Shown one piece after another: positions 9,145-19,118 of a stretch of DNA of 64,000 bases. Origin of the DNA: Burkholderia ubonensis subsp. mesacidophila. Lineage in GTDB: Bacteria; Pseudomonadota; Gammaproteobacteria; Burkholderiales; Burkholderiaceae. The stretch spans positions 1,302,001 to 1,366,000 of the forward strand of contig NZ_CP020737.1 in the NCBI RefSeq assembly GCF_002097715.1. The letters are read 5' to 3'. A program made the translations under genes and the position numbers. How positions within the stretch are numbered: the first letter of the stretch is position 1; every line of letters begins with the position of its first letter. The notes below the pieces were generated by a model. The model was not told where the DNA came from. It saw only the letters and a program-made list of their open reading frames with translations, and did not search any database.

Positions 9145-9310
9145 GATCGTTGTCCTTGATGTTGTGAACGGAGGACGCGCGACCGATCGGTGGCCACGCA
9201 TGAACCCAATCTACGCGCTGGCCTGTCCGGCTGCTGTAAGGACTTGTTAGAGCGTTCGCGCTTTCGTAATGATTTGTTTCCCCGGTTTCCGGCCCGCATG
9301 CGGCAGGCGC

Positions 9311-9336
9311 AAAAAAGCCCGCTCGAAAGCGGGCTT
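9311..9336 (-). terminator. Rho-independent terminator of thiC
   Basis: On the minus strand a stem of AAGCCCGCT and AGCGGGCTT around a three-base loop is followed by a T-run. It lies about 60 bases past the thiC stop. Confidence 0.85.
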
Positions 9337-9358
9337 CGTGCATCGCGAGGCGATCCGG

Positions 9359-11347
<1,989 letters not shown>

Positions 11348-11417
11348 CTAGCTAAGCAGGAGACGAGATTCGTGAGGCGGCGGGATTCGTCAGAGGGATG
11401 GCGGCGAAACCCGTACG

Positions 11418-11509
11418 CTTCCCTGCGCTGGCATTATCCAGATCAGGTTCAAAGGGTATTTCTCACCCGCAATTGCCGGTTTCTTGACCGGGCGCATTGC
11501 AGGACCCCC
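11418..11509 (-). promoter_or_regulatory. TPP riboswitch (THI element) controlling thiC
   Basis: On the minus strand the leader contains the conserved blocks of the TPP aptamer in order: GGGTGAGA, ACCC, TTGAACCTGATCTGG and ATGCCAGCGCAGGGA. A variable stem built on GCCCGGTCAAGAAACCGG lies between the first helices. It starts about 90 bases upstream of the thiC ATG. Binding of thiamin pyrophosphate should shut off thiC expression. Confidence 0.96.
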
Positions 11510-11776
11510 GCGTTAGCAAGCGCACACGATACACCGGCTTCGCGGCGGTTTCAACCGGGGACAGATTCGTGCCGGATGTGCGGCCGCAGCATCGTGCGGC
11601 GCGCACCGGCGGCACGGCGCGCGCCGCGCACGGGGCGGCGGCCGCGCGGACACGACGGCGCAGCGCGGCATTGCACGGGTGCGGGCGTCGCGAAAAAAAA
11701 TTTTGCGACGGCCTGTCATATGGCGCCGCGTCGTCCGTCTATTCGGCTCCTTAAACCCATGTACTGGAGTGATGTC

Positions 11777-12043
11777 ATGAAAAAAGCACTGATGGCAGCC
11801 TGCGTCGCCGGCCTTGCGTTCGCGGTGACGGGCGCTTATGCGCAGAACGATGCGATGTCGAAGGATCAGGCGCCGATGTCGAAGGACGCGATGGGCCACG
11901 ACGCGATGTCGAAGGACGAAGGGATGCAGAAGGACGGCATGAAGAAACATGCGATGAAGAAAGACGCGATGAAGAAGGGTGCCATGTCGCACGACGAGAT
12001 GGGCAAGCCGAAGCAGGACGACAAGATGAGCCCGGGCTACTGA
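11777..12043 (+). CDS. Periplasmic pentapeptide MxKDx repeat protein
   Basis: An 88-residue exported protein. The signal peptide MKKALMAACVAGLAFAVTGAYA is followed by repeats of the form MSKDQ/MSKDA/MGHDA/MKKDA through almost the whole mature chain, ending MSPGY. It matches the penta_MxKDx family, whose function is unknown; Met and His residues at regular spacing could bind copper or other metals. A GGAGT site precedes the ATG. It lies 70 bases before a cytochrome b561 gene and may share a transcript with it. Confidence 0.85.
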   Translation: MKKALMAACVAGLAFAVTGAYAQNDAMSKDQAPMSKDAMGHDAMSKDEGMQKDGMKKHAMKKDAMKKGAMSHDEMGKPKQDDKMSPGY

Positions 12044-12113
12044 CGGGATGGTTGGCGCGCGGCGGCCGCTGCACGGTCGGCACGGCAGCCGCGCCCCTGG
12101 AGGAGCTTTCATC

Positions 12114-12746
12114 ATGCAAACCGTTCGCGCCACCGGGCCCGCGGCCGCGCCGCCGCCCGCGCGCCCGATCCATCCGCGGTGGGTGCGGGTGAGCCACTGG
12201 CTCAACGCGCTCGCCGCGATCGTGATGGTGCTGTCCGGCTGGCGCATCTACGATGCGTCGCCGATCTATCCGCCGTTCGTGTTCCCGCACGGCATCACGC
12301 TGGGCGGCTGGCTCGGCGGCGCGCTGCAATGGCATTTCGCGGCGATGTGGCTGCTCGCGGGCAACGGGCTGTTTTACCTGACGATGGCGGTCGCGACCGG
12401 GCGCATCGCGCGCAAGTTCTGGCCGGTCACGCCGGGCGCCGTATGGCGCGACTTGCGCGCCGCGCTGCACGGCAAGCTGTCGCACGACGACCTGAGCGTC
12501 TACAACGCGGTGCAGCGCACGGCCTATCTGGCCGCGATCGTCGATCTCGTGGTGCTGGTGCTGTCCGGTCTCGTGATCTGGAAGTCGGTGCAGTTTCCGC
12601 TGCTGCGCACGCTGCTCGGCGGCTACGACAACGCGCGCGTCGTGCATTTCTGGGCGATGTCGGTGCTGGTCGGGTTCGTCGTCGTGCACGTCGCGATGGC
12701 GCTGCTGGTGCCGCGTTCGCTGCTCGCGATGCTGCGCGGCCGTTGA
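12114..12746 (+). CDS. Cytochrome b561-type membrane subunit
   Basis: A 210-residue integral membrane protein with four or five hydrophobic helices and His residues placed for b-type haem (VSHWLNALAAIVMVLSGW, QWHFAAMWLLAGNG, HFWAMSVLVGFVVVHVAMA). It belongs to the di-haem cytochrome b561/thiosulfate reductase cytochrome b group. The ATG at 12114 follows a GGAGGAG site. The molybdopterin oxidoreductase gene begins 27 bases downstream, so this is likely its quinone-linked membrane anchor and electron partner. Confidence 0.85.
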   Translation: MQTVRATGPAAAPPPARPIHPRWVRVSHWLNALAAIVMVLSGWRIYDASPIYPPFVFPHGITLGGWLGGALQWHFAAMWLLAGNGLFYLTMAVATGRIARKFWPVTPGAVWRDLRAALHGKLSHDDLSVYNAVQRTAYLAAIVDLVVLVLSGLVIWKSVQFPLLRTLLGGYDNARVVHFWAMSVLVGFVVVHVAMALLVPRSLLAMLRGR

Positions 12747-12773
12747 GCGACCCGCGCGTCCAAGGAGATCATC

Positions 12774-13562
12774 ATGTCCGAACCCGAAGACCCGCGCGTT
12801 CGCGCGCGCTGGATGCTCGACCGGAGCGCGCTCGCGCTCGACGTGCGGCGCGAGCTCGCGATGCCGTCGCGGCGCCTGTTCAATCGCCGCATCCTGACGC
12901 TCGGCGGCCTCGCGATGCTGACCGGCTGCACGCTGCAGGACGATGCGTCGGTCAACGCGTTTCTCGAGAAAGTGTCGCGGATGAACGACCGCGTGCAGGC
13001 GTGGCTGTTCAACCCTGACCGGCTCGCGCCGACCTACACCGAAGCGGACCTGACGCGGCCGTTCCCGTTCAACGCGTACTACGGGATCGACGAGGTGCCG
13101 CACGTCGATGCGGCGACGTACCGGCTCGCGCTGTCCGGCCGCGTGAGCGGCAAGCGCGTATGGACGCTCGACGAGCTGTACGCGCTGCCGCATGCGGAGC
13201 AGATCACGCGGCACATCTGCGTCGAAGGGTGGAGCGCGATCGGGCGCTGGGGCGGCACGCCGTTCGGCGCGTTCCTGCGACGCGTCGGCGCGGATACGAG
13301 CGCGAAGTACGTCGGCTTCAAATGCGCAGACGATTACTACGAGAGCATCGACATGCCGACCGCGCTGCATCCGCAGACGCTGCTGACGTTCGAATACGAC
13401 GGGCATCGGTTGCCGGCGGAATTCGGCTTTCCGATGAAGCTGCGGATGCCGACCAAGCTCGGCTACAAGAATCCGAAGCACATCATGGAGATCTTCGTGA
13501 CCGATACGTATCCGGGCGGGTACTGGGAAGACCAGGGGTACAACTGGTACGGCGGGTCATGA
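12774..13562 (+). CDS. Molybdopterin-dependent oxidoreductase, sulfite-oxidase fold (YedY/MsrP-like)
   Basis: A 262-residue exported enzyme. An RR pair within SRRLFNRRILTLGGLAML suggests Tat export, and LTGC at the end of that segment looks like a lipobox. The single oxidoreductase molybdopterin domain carries the Mo-ligating Cys149 in HICVEGWSAIGRWGG, then KYVGFKCADDYYESID and the C-terminal PTKLGYKNPKHI. Relatives reduce or oxidise small S/N-oxides. An SD (AAGGAGA) precedes the ATG. It is paired with the cytochrome b561 gene upstream. Confidence 0.87.
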   Translation: MSEPEDPRVRARWMLDRSALALDVRRELAMPSRRLFNRRILTLGGLAMLTGCTLQDDASVNAFLEKVSRMNDRVQAWLFNPDRLAPTYTEADLTRPFPFNAYYGIDEVPHVDAATYRLALSGRVSGKRVWTLDELYALPHAEQITRHICVEGWSAIGRWGGTPFGAFLRRVGADTSAKYVGFKCADDYYESIDMPTALHPQTLLTFEYDGHRLPAEFGFPMKLRMPTKLGYKNPKHIMEIFVTDTYPGGYWEDQGYNWYGGS

Positions 13563-13568
13563 GCCAGG

Positions 13569-13594
13569 CGCCGCGCGCCGGGCGGCGCGCGGCG
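13569..13594. terminator. GC-rich hairpin between convergent genes
   Basis: A 12-bp perfect stem with a two-base loop lies just after the oxidoreductase stop and before the chemoreceptor stop. There is no T-run on either side, so termination is only inferred from position. Confidence 0.45.
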
Positions 13595-13602
13595 TGAGCC
13601 GC

Positions 13603-15318
13603 TCAGAAGGTTTCCCAGTCGTCCGCGCCGCCTGCCGTCGCGGGCGCCGGTGCGTGTGCCGTGGCGGCAGGCGCCGGGTGGGCGGCGACGCGACGCGCGA
13701 CCGGACGCGGAGCCGGCGCGCGCGGCGCGGGAGCGGGCGCCTTGGTTGCCGCGGCCGGCGCGGCCGCGCCGCTGTCGGCGAGCTTGAACACCGCCACCGC
13801 GCGCTTCTGCTGCCCGGCCTGCTGTTCGAGCGACTGCGCGGCGGCGGACGCCTGTTCGACGAGCGCCGCGTTCTGCTGCGTGACCTCGTCCATCTGGCCG
13901 ACCGCGATGTTGACCTGCTCGATCCCGCGGCTCTGCTCTTCGGACGCGGCCGAAATCTCCGCGTTGATGTCGGCGACGCGGCGGATCGCCTGCTGCACGT
14001 TGCCCATCGTGCGGCCGACCGCTTCCGCCTGTTCAGAGCCGTCACGGACCGTCTCGACCGAGCGCTGGATCAGCTCCTTGATTTCCTTCGCGGCGCTCGA
14101 CGCGCGCTGCGCGAGGCTGCGCACCTCGCCCGCGACGACCGCGAAGCCGCGGCCCTGTTCGCCGGCGCGCGCGGCCTCGACCGCGGCGTTCAGCGCGAGG
14201 ATGTTGGTCTGGAATGCGATGCTTTCGATCAGCCCCGTGATGTCCGCGATCTTCGACGAGCTCGCGCTGATTTCGGTCATCGTCACGAGCATGCGCTGCA
14301 CGACCTCGCTGCCGTTGTCGGCGACCTCCGACGCATTGGTCGCGAGCGTCGTCGCCTGGCGCGCGTTTTCCGAGTTCTGCTTGACCGTCGCGGTCAGCTC
14401 CTCCATGCTCGCGGCGGTTTCCTCGAGCGACGCGGCCTGCTCCTCGGTGCGCGACGACAGGTCCATGTTGCCGGCCGCGATCTCGCTCGACGCGACCGAG
14501 ATCGATTCGCTCGACGCCTTGATCCCGCGCACGATGTCCGCGAGATGCGTGTCCATCTGGCGCAGCGCGAGCAGCAGGCGGCCGAATTCGTCGTTCGAGC
14601 GGATCTCGATCGCGTTCTCGAGGTGGCCTTCGGCGATGCGCTGCGCGGTGTTCATCGCGGCGCCGAGCGGCTGCGTGATCGCGCGCTGCAGATACAGCCA
14701 TGCGCCGATCGCCGCAGCCACGCCGATCGCGAGGGTGCCGAGCGACGCCCACATCAGCATATGGGACGTGTCGTTGCCCTGGTCGGCCGCTTCCTTGACC
14801 TGCTTCGCGTTGATCGTGATGTCCTCGTCGATGCTGTCGGCGAGCGCGGTGCCGAGCGGGCGGAGCTTGTCGACCGCCGCGGCCGTCGCGTCGGCGTTGC
14901 CCGATTCGGCCGCGCCGAGCGCGGTCGATGCGAGAGCGCGGAAATCGCCGAGCTGGCCGGCGATCCGGTCCGCGATCTTGCGCTCGTCGGCGGCCGTCAC
15001 CTTCGCCGGGTAGTAGTCGTTCCACGCGGCCAGCACCTTCTTCTCGCGCTCGCGCGTGCGCTCGGCGATGGTCTTCACCTCGGCCGCGTCATGCGTCGCG
15101 GCCAGCCGCTCCAGGTTCAGGCGCATCTGCAGCGCACCCGCCTGGGTGTTCGCCAGGTCCTCGATCGGCACCGTGCTGTCGGTGTACATCGCGCTCATGT
15201 CGGAACTCAGCGTCGCGAGCCCCCGTATTCCTTCCAGCCCGATCGCGATCATCACGATCACGCAAGCGCCGAATGCGACCGCGATCTTGAGCTTGATGGT
15301 GCCTGTCAACTTGTTCAT
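13603..15318 (-). CDS. Methyl-accepting chemotaxis protein with CheR-docking tail
   Basis: A 571-residue transmembrane chemoreceptor. A first membrane helix near residues 8-30 is followed by a four-helix-bundle periplasmic domain to about 190, a second helix near 190-210, a HAMP domain, and the signalling hairpin ([39 protein letters not shown] is split here as two recognisable blocks around [18 protein letters not shown]). An Ala/Pro-rich linker leads to the C-terminal DWETF, which matches the NWETF pentapeptide that tethers CheR and CheB in Tar and Tsr. The ligand is unknown. Confidence 0.92.
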   Translation of the reverse strand: MNKLTGTIKLKIAVAFGACVIVMIAIGLEGIRGLATLSSDMSAMYTDSTVPIEDLANTQAGALQMRLNLERLAATHDAAEVKTIAERTREREKKVLAAWNDYYPAKVTAADERKIADRIAGQLGDFRALASTALGAAESGNADATAAAVDKLRPLGTALADSIDEDITINAKQVKEAADQGNDTSHMLMWASLGTLAIGVAAAIGAWLYLQRAITQPLGAAMNTAQRIAEGHLENAIEIRSNDEFGRLLLALRQMDTHLADIVRGIKASSESISVASSEIAAGNMDLSSRTEEQAASLEETAASMEELTATVKQNSENARQATTLATNASEVADNGSEVVQRMLVTMTEISASSSKIADITGLIESIAFQTNILALNAAVEAARAGEQGRGFAVVAGEVRSLAQRASSAAKEIKELIQRSVETVRDGSEQAEAVGRTMGNVQQAIRRVADINAEISAASEEQSRGIEQVNIAVGQMDEVTQQNAALVEQASAAAQSLEQQAGQQKRAVAVFKLADSGAAAPAAATKAPAPAPRAPAPRPVARRVAAHPAPAATAHAPAPATAGGADDWETF

Positions 15319-15376
15319 ACCCAGCTACCCATGTGAGAAAAACCTGTTGCTTCCCGGGCCCGCATCGACGCATTCG

Positions 15377-15393
15377 TCAGCTTATTAAGCTGA
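15377..15393. promoter_or_regulatory. Palindrome upstream of the chemoreceptor gene
   Basis: A perfect 8-bp inverted repeat around one base (TCAGCTTA and TAAGCTGA) lies about 60 bases upstream of the chemoreceptor start. It could be an operator. No regulator is assigned. Confidence 0.3.
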
Positions 15394-15570
15394 AAACCCA
15401 TCATGTGGGCGGGGTTGATGGCCGGGTATACGGCAACGCGAATCGGTTCATTAGGAAAAATGAACCAACAGGATCAAATATTCAATGTCGTGAGAAAACG
15501 TCAGTCAACAGCCTTTCAAATAATGCCTAAACAGCTTTCCAATTTATTTCACGCGGATAGGCGCGCCCCT

Positions 15571-15632
15571 GCCGCCGGCCATGCCGGTTCACTTCGTCGC
15601 CGTTCGCAGTCTCACGTCGTTCCGCATGTTCT
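15571..15632. repeat. Dispersed repeat, copy 1
   Basis: About 62 bases beginning GCCGCCGGCC and containing ACTTCGTCGCCGTTCGCA and TCGTTCCGCA recur at 17821-17882 with roughly eight mismatches in the same orientation. The two copies flank the metalloprotease gene. On the minus strand both copies read RTATK followed by a stop, but no gene is evident. The surrounding spacer (15319-15959) otherwise holds only the palindrome at 15377 and the 9-bp repeat at 15752. Confidence 0.65.
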
Positions 15633-15751
15633 CGTTTGCCGGTTGCCGTTTCCGGCGTGACGGATGCTGACGAATTTCGGACATGTCTGATTGCTCGCGG
15701 ATCGTCCGGAATCTAGCATTGGCTCTCCGCGGTCGCGACGCGTTCGCACGG

Positions 15752-15801
15752 GCCGCTTGTGCCGCTTGTGCCGCTTGTGCCGCTTGTGCCGCTTGTGCCG
15801 C
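15752..15801. repeat. 9-bp tandem repeat, five copies
   Basis: GCCGCTTGT is repeated five times without error, followed by a partial sixth unit GCCGC. It lies in the noncoding spacer about 160 bases upstream of the metalloprotease gene. Perfect copies suggest recent slippage, so the copy number probably varies between strains. Confidence 0.9.
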
Positions 15802-15959
15802 ACCCGTTGCCGTAGCACGCGTCGATCAATCCGCATTGAGGTGCAGTGAAGTCCATCTCGTTTTTCCGCACTGCGAATCGGAAGACCGGGCGCAGGTGCC
15901 CGGCTGGTTGGGTCGCGCGCGGTTTCCCTGTCAAGTTGTTACATGGTTGATCATCGAAT

Positions 15960-17675
15960 ATGAGTCTTGTCGTATTCCGGCGTGTTTGGTCGTTCAGTTT
16001 GCTTTGCGCGGTCGCGGGTGTGGCGTTGTCGGCCTGCGGGGGGGAGGGTTCCGACGTGCCCACCGTCGTCGAGCAGGAAAAGGCGGTGCCGCAGGAGCAA
16101 GAGGTCGTTGCGGATACCGTCGCGGTGTCCGACGAGCCGGGGGCGCCTCCGGATCCGGTGCATCCTCAGTCGCCCGAGCCGCCACCGGCGCCGAATCCGC
16201 CCGCGCCGCTCGAGCCATCGTCACCGCCCGATCCGCCCGCGCCGGTCGACATGAGTCTCTCTATCAGGAACCTGGCCACCGGAGAGCATCTTTGCCTGGC
16301 GGTTTCGACGAGCAACGGCTCGTATGTAGGATTCCAGTCGTGTTCGGGAGCGGACGCGCAGCGCTGGCGGATGGTGCGGGCCGGGAATGGCCATTTCAAG
16401 GTGAAGAACGTGTTCGCCGAATCGCAGGGCAGGGACGTCTGTCTGCGCGCGGCCCCGTCGAACCCGGGCACGGTCAACATGTGGCCGTGCGACGGCACGG
16501 ATTATCCGACGACGCGGCTGTGGCGCGCGGACGTCGACGTGAACGGCTCGTTCACGATGCTGAACAAGCACTGGTCGGATCTCGGCAGGGGCGCTTCGCT
16601 GCAATCGACGGACCGCACGCTCGCCATGCGGCCGGCCGCCGAGCAGCCGGCCGCACGCTGGACCTACGATGGCGAGTTGCCGTCGCCGGCACGAATCGTG
16701 ACGGGCGATCGCCGGGTGCTGTTGATGTCGGCGCATTTCACGGGCCAGACGGCGAATCCTGCCGAGCCGATCCGCAAGGCTGTCTTTGGCGACGGCGCGA
16801 ATTTCGGTTCGCTCGCGCACTATGTCGGATTGGCGTCGCGCGGCAAACTGACGCTCGGCGGCACGATGCTCGCGGACGTCGATCTCGGCGCATTCCCGGC
16901 CGGCTGCAATTCGCGCGCCATCCTCGATCAGGCGAGGGCCGCCGCGCGGGTGCGAGGCGTCGATCCCGGCGCGTTCGACTACCTGTTCGTCGACTTCCCG
17001 CGCTCCAGCGAATGCAAATTCGCCGGACTGGCGGCGCGGCCGGGGCAATGGGTTCTGTCGAACGGCTCCGGTCACGCGTACTGGATGTGGGCGCACGAAT
17101 TCGGTCACGGGCTGGGCGCGGGGCATCCGGATTCGCTGCGGAATTGCCCGATCGAGGGCGGCGCCGTCATGCTCGGCGCCGGCTGCGTGACGGGCGGCAT
17201 CGACGATCCGGCCGATACGTTGGGCGGTGGCGGCCGGCGTATGTATCCCGTCGATTACCAGCTGTTTGCGGGGTGGCTCGACGACACCGACGTACCGCTG
17301 CTCATGACGCCGGGTACGTACCGCCTGGCCCCGCTCTGGAGCGCGCTGCCCGGCAAGCAGGGCTATCGCCTGTCGCGCGGCGACGGCTCCTACCTGCTGC
17401 TCGAATTTCGTCGTCCGCAGGGAGCGAAGGGCACGTATGAAGACTGGCCAGACACGTCGCCGTTCGTCAATGGCGTGGCCGTGCGGATCGTCCGCTATCC
17501 GGGCAGCGGCATTCAGAACACGCTCGTCGATGCGACTCCGGACAGCAAGGACGGCACGAAGGATGCGCCGTTGATGCCCGGCAAGTCGCTCGTCGACACG
17601 GTGTCCGGGTGGCGCATCACCGTGCTGTCAGCCGATGACGGCGGCGCGGTGGTGCAGGTCGAGACGGTCCGCTAA
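15960..17675 (+). CDS. Secreted lipoprotein metalloprotease: ricin-type lectin plus metzincin-like domain
   Basis: A 571-residue predicted lipoprotein. The signal peptide ends at LSAC (Cys near 22), followed by a Pro/Glu-rich linker to about residue 97. A beta-trefoil lectin-like domain comes next (about 98-235), with CLAVS, CSGADAQRW and DVCLRAAP marking its repeats. The C-terminal catalytic domain has HEFGHGLGAGH with His379, Glu380, His383 and His389, the HExxHxxGxxH zinc site of metzincins such as the gametolysin group. It probably degrades glycoprotein or peptidoglycan-linked substrates outside the cell; that is inference. The start follows a long spacer. Confidence 0.8.
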   Translation: MSLVVFRRVWSFSLLCAVAGVALSACGGEGSDVPTVVEQEKAVPQEQEVVADTVAVSDEPGAPPDPVHPQSPEPPPAPNPPAPLEPSSPPDPPAPVDMSLSIRNLATGEHLCLAVSTSNGSYVGFQSCSGADAQRWRMVRAGNGHFKVKNVFAESQGRDVCLRAAPSNPGTVNMWPCDGTDYPTTRLWRADVDVNGSFTMLNKHWSDLGRGASLQSTDRTLAMRPAAEQPAARWTYDGELPSPARIVTGDRRVLLMSAHFTGQTANPAEPIRKAVFGDGANFGSLAHYVGLASRGKLTLGGTMLADVDLGAFPAGCNSRAILDQARAAARVRGVDPGAFDYLFVDFPRSSECKFAGLAARPGQWVLSNGSGHAYWMWAHEFGHGLGAGHPDSLRNCPIEGGAVMLGAGCVTGGIDDPADTLGGGGRRMYPVDYQLFAGWLDDTDVPLLMTPGTYRLAPLWSALPGKQGYRLSRGDGSYLLLEFRRPQGAKGTYEDWPDTSPFVNGVAVRIVRYPGSGIQNTLVDATPDSKDGTKDAPLMPGKSLVDTVSGWRITVLSADDGGAVVQVETVR

Positions 17676-17781
17676 ACGCGGGTCGTACCGGCCCCGGGGT
17701 GTCGCGCCGAAACGTCAGTCTGCAACCTTTCAGGCAGGACCCCCGCTTCCTTTCGAATCCTTGATGCCATAATGCCGGGCA

Positions 17782-17812
17782 TGCGCCGCCGCAGCGGCGG
17801 CGCACATTTTCT
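17782..17812 (+). terminator. Probable terminator after the metalloprotease gene
   Basis: An 11-bp perfect inverted repeat (TGCGCCGCCGC and GCGGCGGCGCA) with a one-base centre is followed by CATTTT. It lies about 105 bases past the stop. Confidence 0.55.
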
Positions 17813-17820
17813 GTCCCTCT

Positions 17821-17882
17821 GCCGCCGGCCCCGCCGGCTTACTTCGTCGCCGTTCGCATTGTCATGTCGTTCCGCACGTTCG
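17821..17882. repeat. Dispersed repeat, copy 2
   Basis: The second copy of the element at 15571-15632, in the same orientation and about 90 bases upstream of the next gene. The two copies share the core ACTTCGTCGCCGTTCGCA. Confidence 0.65.
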
Positions 17883-17974
17883 CTCCCGCCGTCCCGGTCT
17901 TGTCCGGGCCGTTTGCCGGTTCTTCCGGCGTCTTTCAGCGGAGCACGCGGCGCGCCGTGCGGGCAGGCTGAACG

Positions 17975-19093
17975 ATGACGCCGCTCGACCGACTCCTCGA
18001 TTTCTTCGCCCGCCACCCGATTCGCCTGCCGCAAAGCCGCGGCGGACGCGTCGCGCTCGCGCTCGTGTTCATCTACTTCGTGTGGGGCTCGACCTACAGC
18101 GGCCTGCACTTCGCGCTGCAGTCGTTCCCGCCGCTGCTGCTGTCGGGGCTGCGCAACCTGCTCGGCGGCATCGGCCTGTTCATCTTCGCGCTGCGGCGCA
18201 AGCCGGAATGGCCGACGCTCGTCGAGATCCGCAACACGGCGATCGTCGGCACGATGCTCGTCGCGCTGTCGTCCGGCACGATCGCGCTCGGGATGCGGAC
18301 CGTCAGCAGCGGCTCGGCCGCGGTGATGGTCGCCACGGTGCCGCTGTTCGCGACCGTGATCGCGGCCGTCGCGGGGCGGCGCGTGACGAAGGGCGAATGG
18401 GTGGCCGTCGCGCTCGGGATGGTCGGCATCCTCGTGCTGAATTCAGGCGGCGCGGCGGCCGCGAATTCGGCGCTCGGCACGATCTGCGTGCTGGCCGGCG
18501 CGCTGTTCTGGGCGGGCGGCGCGCATCTGTCGACGCGGCTCAAGCTGCCGTCCGACCTGTTCCTGTCCACGTCGCTGCAGATCGGCCTCGGCGGCCTGAT
18601 GTCGACCGTTGCCGCCTGGCTGCTCGGCGAGCGCATCGAGCACCTCGCGGTGGGGCCGGCGTTCGCGTTCCTGTATCTGATGGTGTTCTGCACGATGGCC
18701 GCGTATGTCGCGTACGGCTACCTGATTCGTCATACGAGCCCGATCATCGCGAGCAGCTGCATGTACGTGAACCCGATCGTCGCGGTCGCGATCGGTGCGC
18801 TGATGCTCGGCGAGCCCGTGACGATGGCGACCGTGATCGCGACGGTCGCGATCCTCGGCAGCGTCGGGCTGTCGTTCGTGTTCGACCCGGCGCGCCGGCG
18901 TGTGTCGCAGACGGCTTCGCCGAGCGTCTCGACGCCGGTGACCGCACCCGCGTCGGTGCAGGCGCCTGCGGCAGCACCTGCACCGACGCAGACAACGACG
19001 TCTGCTTCCGCACCCGAACCGACGCCGGTAACGACCTATGCGTCGGCGTCGACCGCCAAGCCGGTACCCGGCGCCCCGGCAGTCGACGCTTGA
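17975..19093 (+). CDS. EamA-family (YedA-like) transporter with low-complexity tail
   Basis: A 372-residue inner-membrane protein with two EamA repeats of about five helices each, opening VALALVFIYFVWGSTYSGLHF and closing with PIVAVAIGALMLGEPVT. This layout is typical of YedA/RhtA-like amino-acid or metabolite exporters. The last 65-70 residues are a disordered Ala/Pro/Thr/Ser tail absent from standard family members. The ATG has only a weak ribosome-binding site. It converges on an MFS gene. Confidence 0.85.
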   Translation: MTPLDRLLDFFARHPIRLPQSRGGRVALALVFIYFVWGSTYSGLHFALQSFPPLLLSGLRNLLGGIGLFIFALRRKPEWPTLVEIRNTAIVGTMLVALSSGTIALGMRTVSSGSAAVMVATVPLFATVIAAVAGRRVTKGEWVAVALGMVGILVLNSGGAAAANSALGTICVLAGALFWAGGAHLSTRLKLPSDLFLSTSLQIGLGGLMSTVAAWLLGERIEHLAVGPAFAFLYLMVFCTMAAYVAYGYLIRHTSPIIASSCMYVNPIVAVAIGALMLGEPVTMATVIATVAILGSVGLSFVFDPARRRVSQTASPSVSTPVTAPASVQAPAAAPAPTQTTTSASAPEPTPVTTYASASTAKPVPGAPAVDA

Positions 19094-19118
19094 CGGCGGC
19101 GCGCGGCGCGGCCGGCGT

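Noticed and set aside
11372..11776. In-frame 5' extension of the MxKDx gene through the riboswitch region
   Set aside because: The extension covers the TPP riboswitch and has no signal peptide, whereas the ATG at 11777 is followed by a normal one.
15683..17440. Plus-strand open frame of 585 codons overlapping the metalloprotease gene
   Set aside because: It is an out-of-frame shadow. The frame starting at 15960 has a signal peptide, a lectin domain and a zinc-binding motif.
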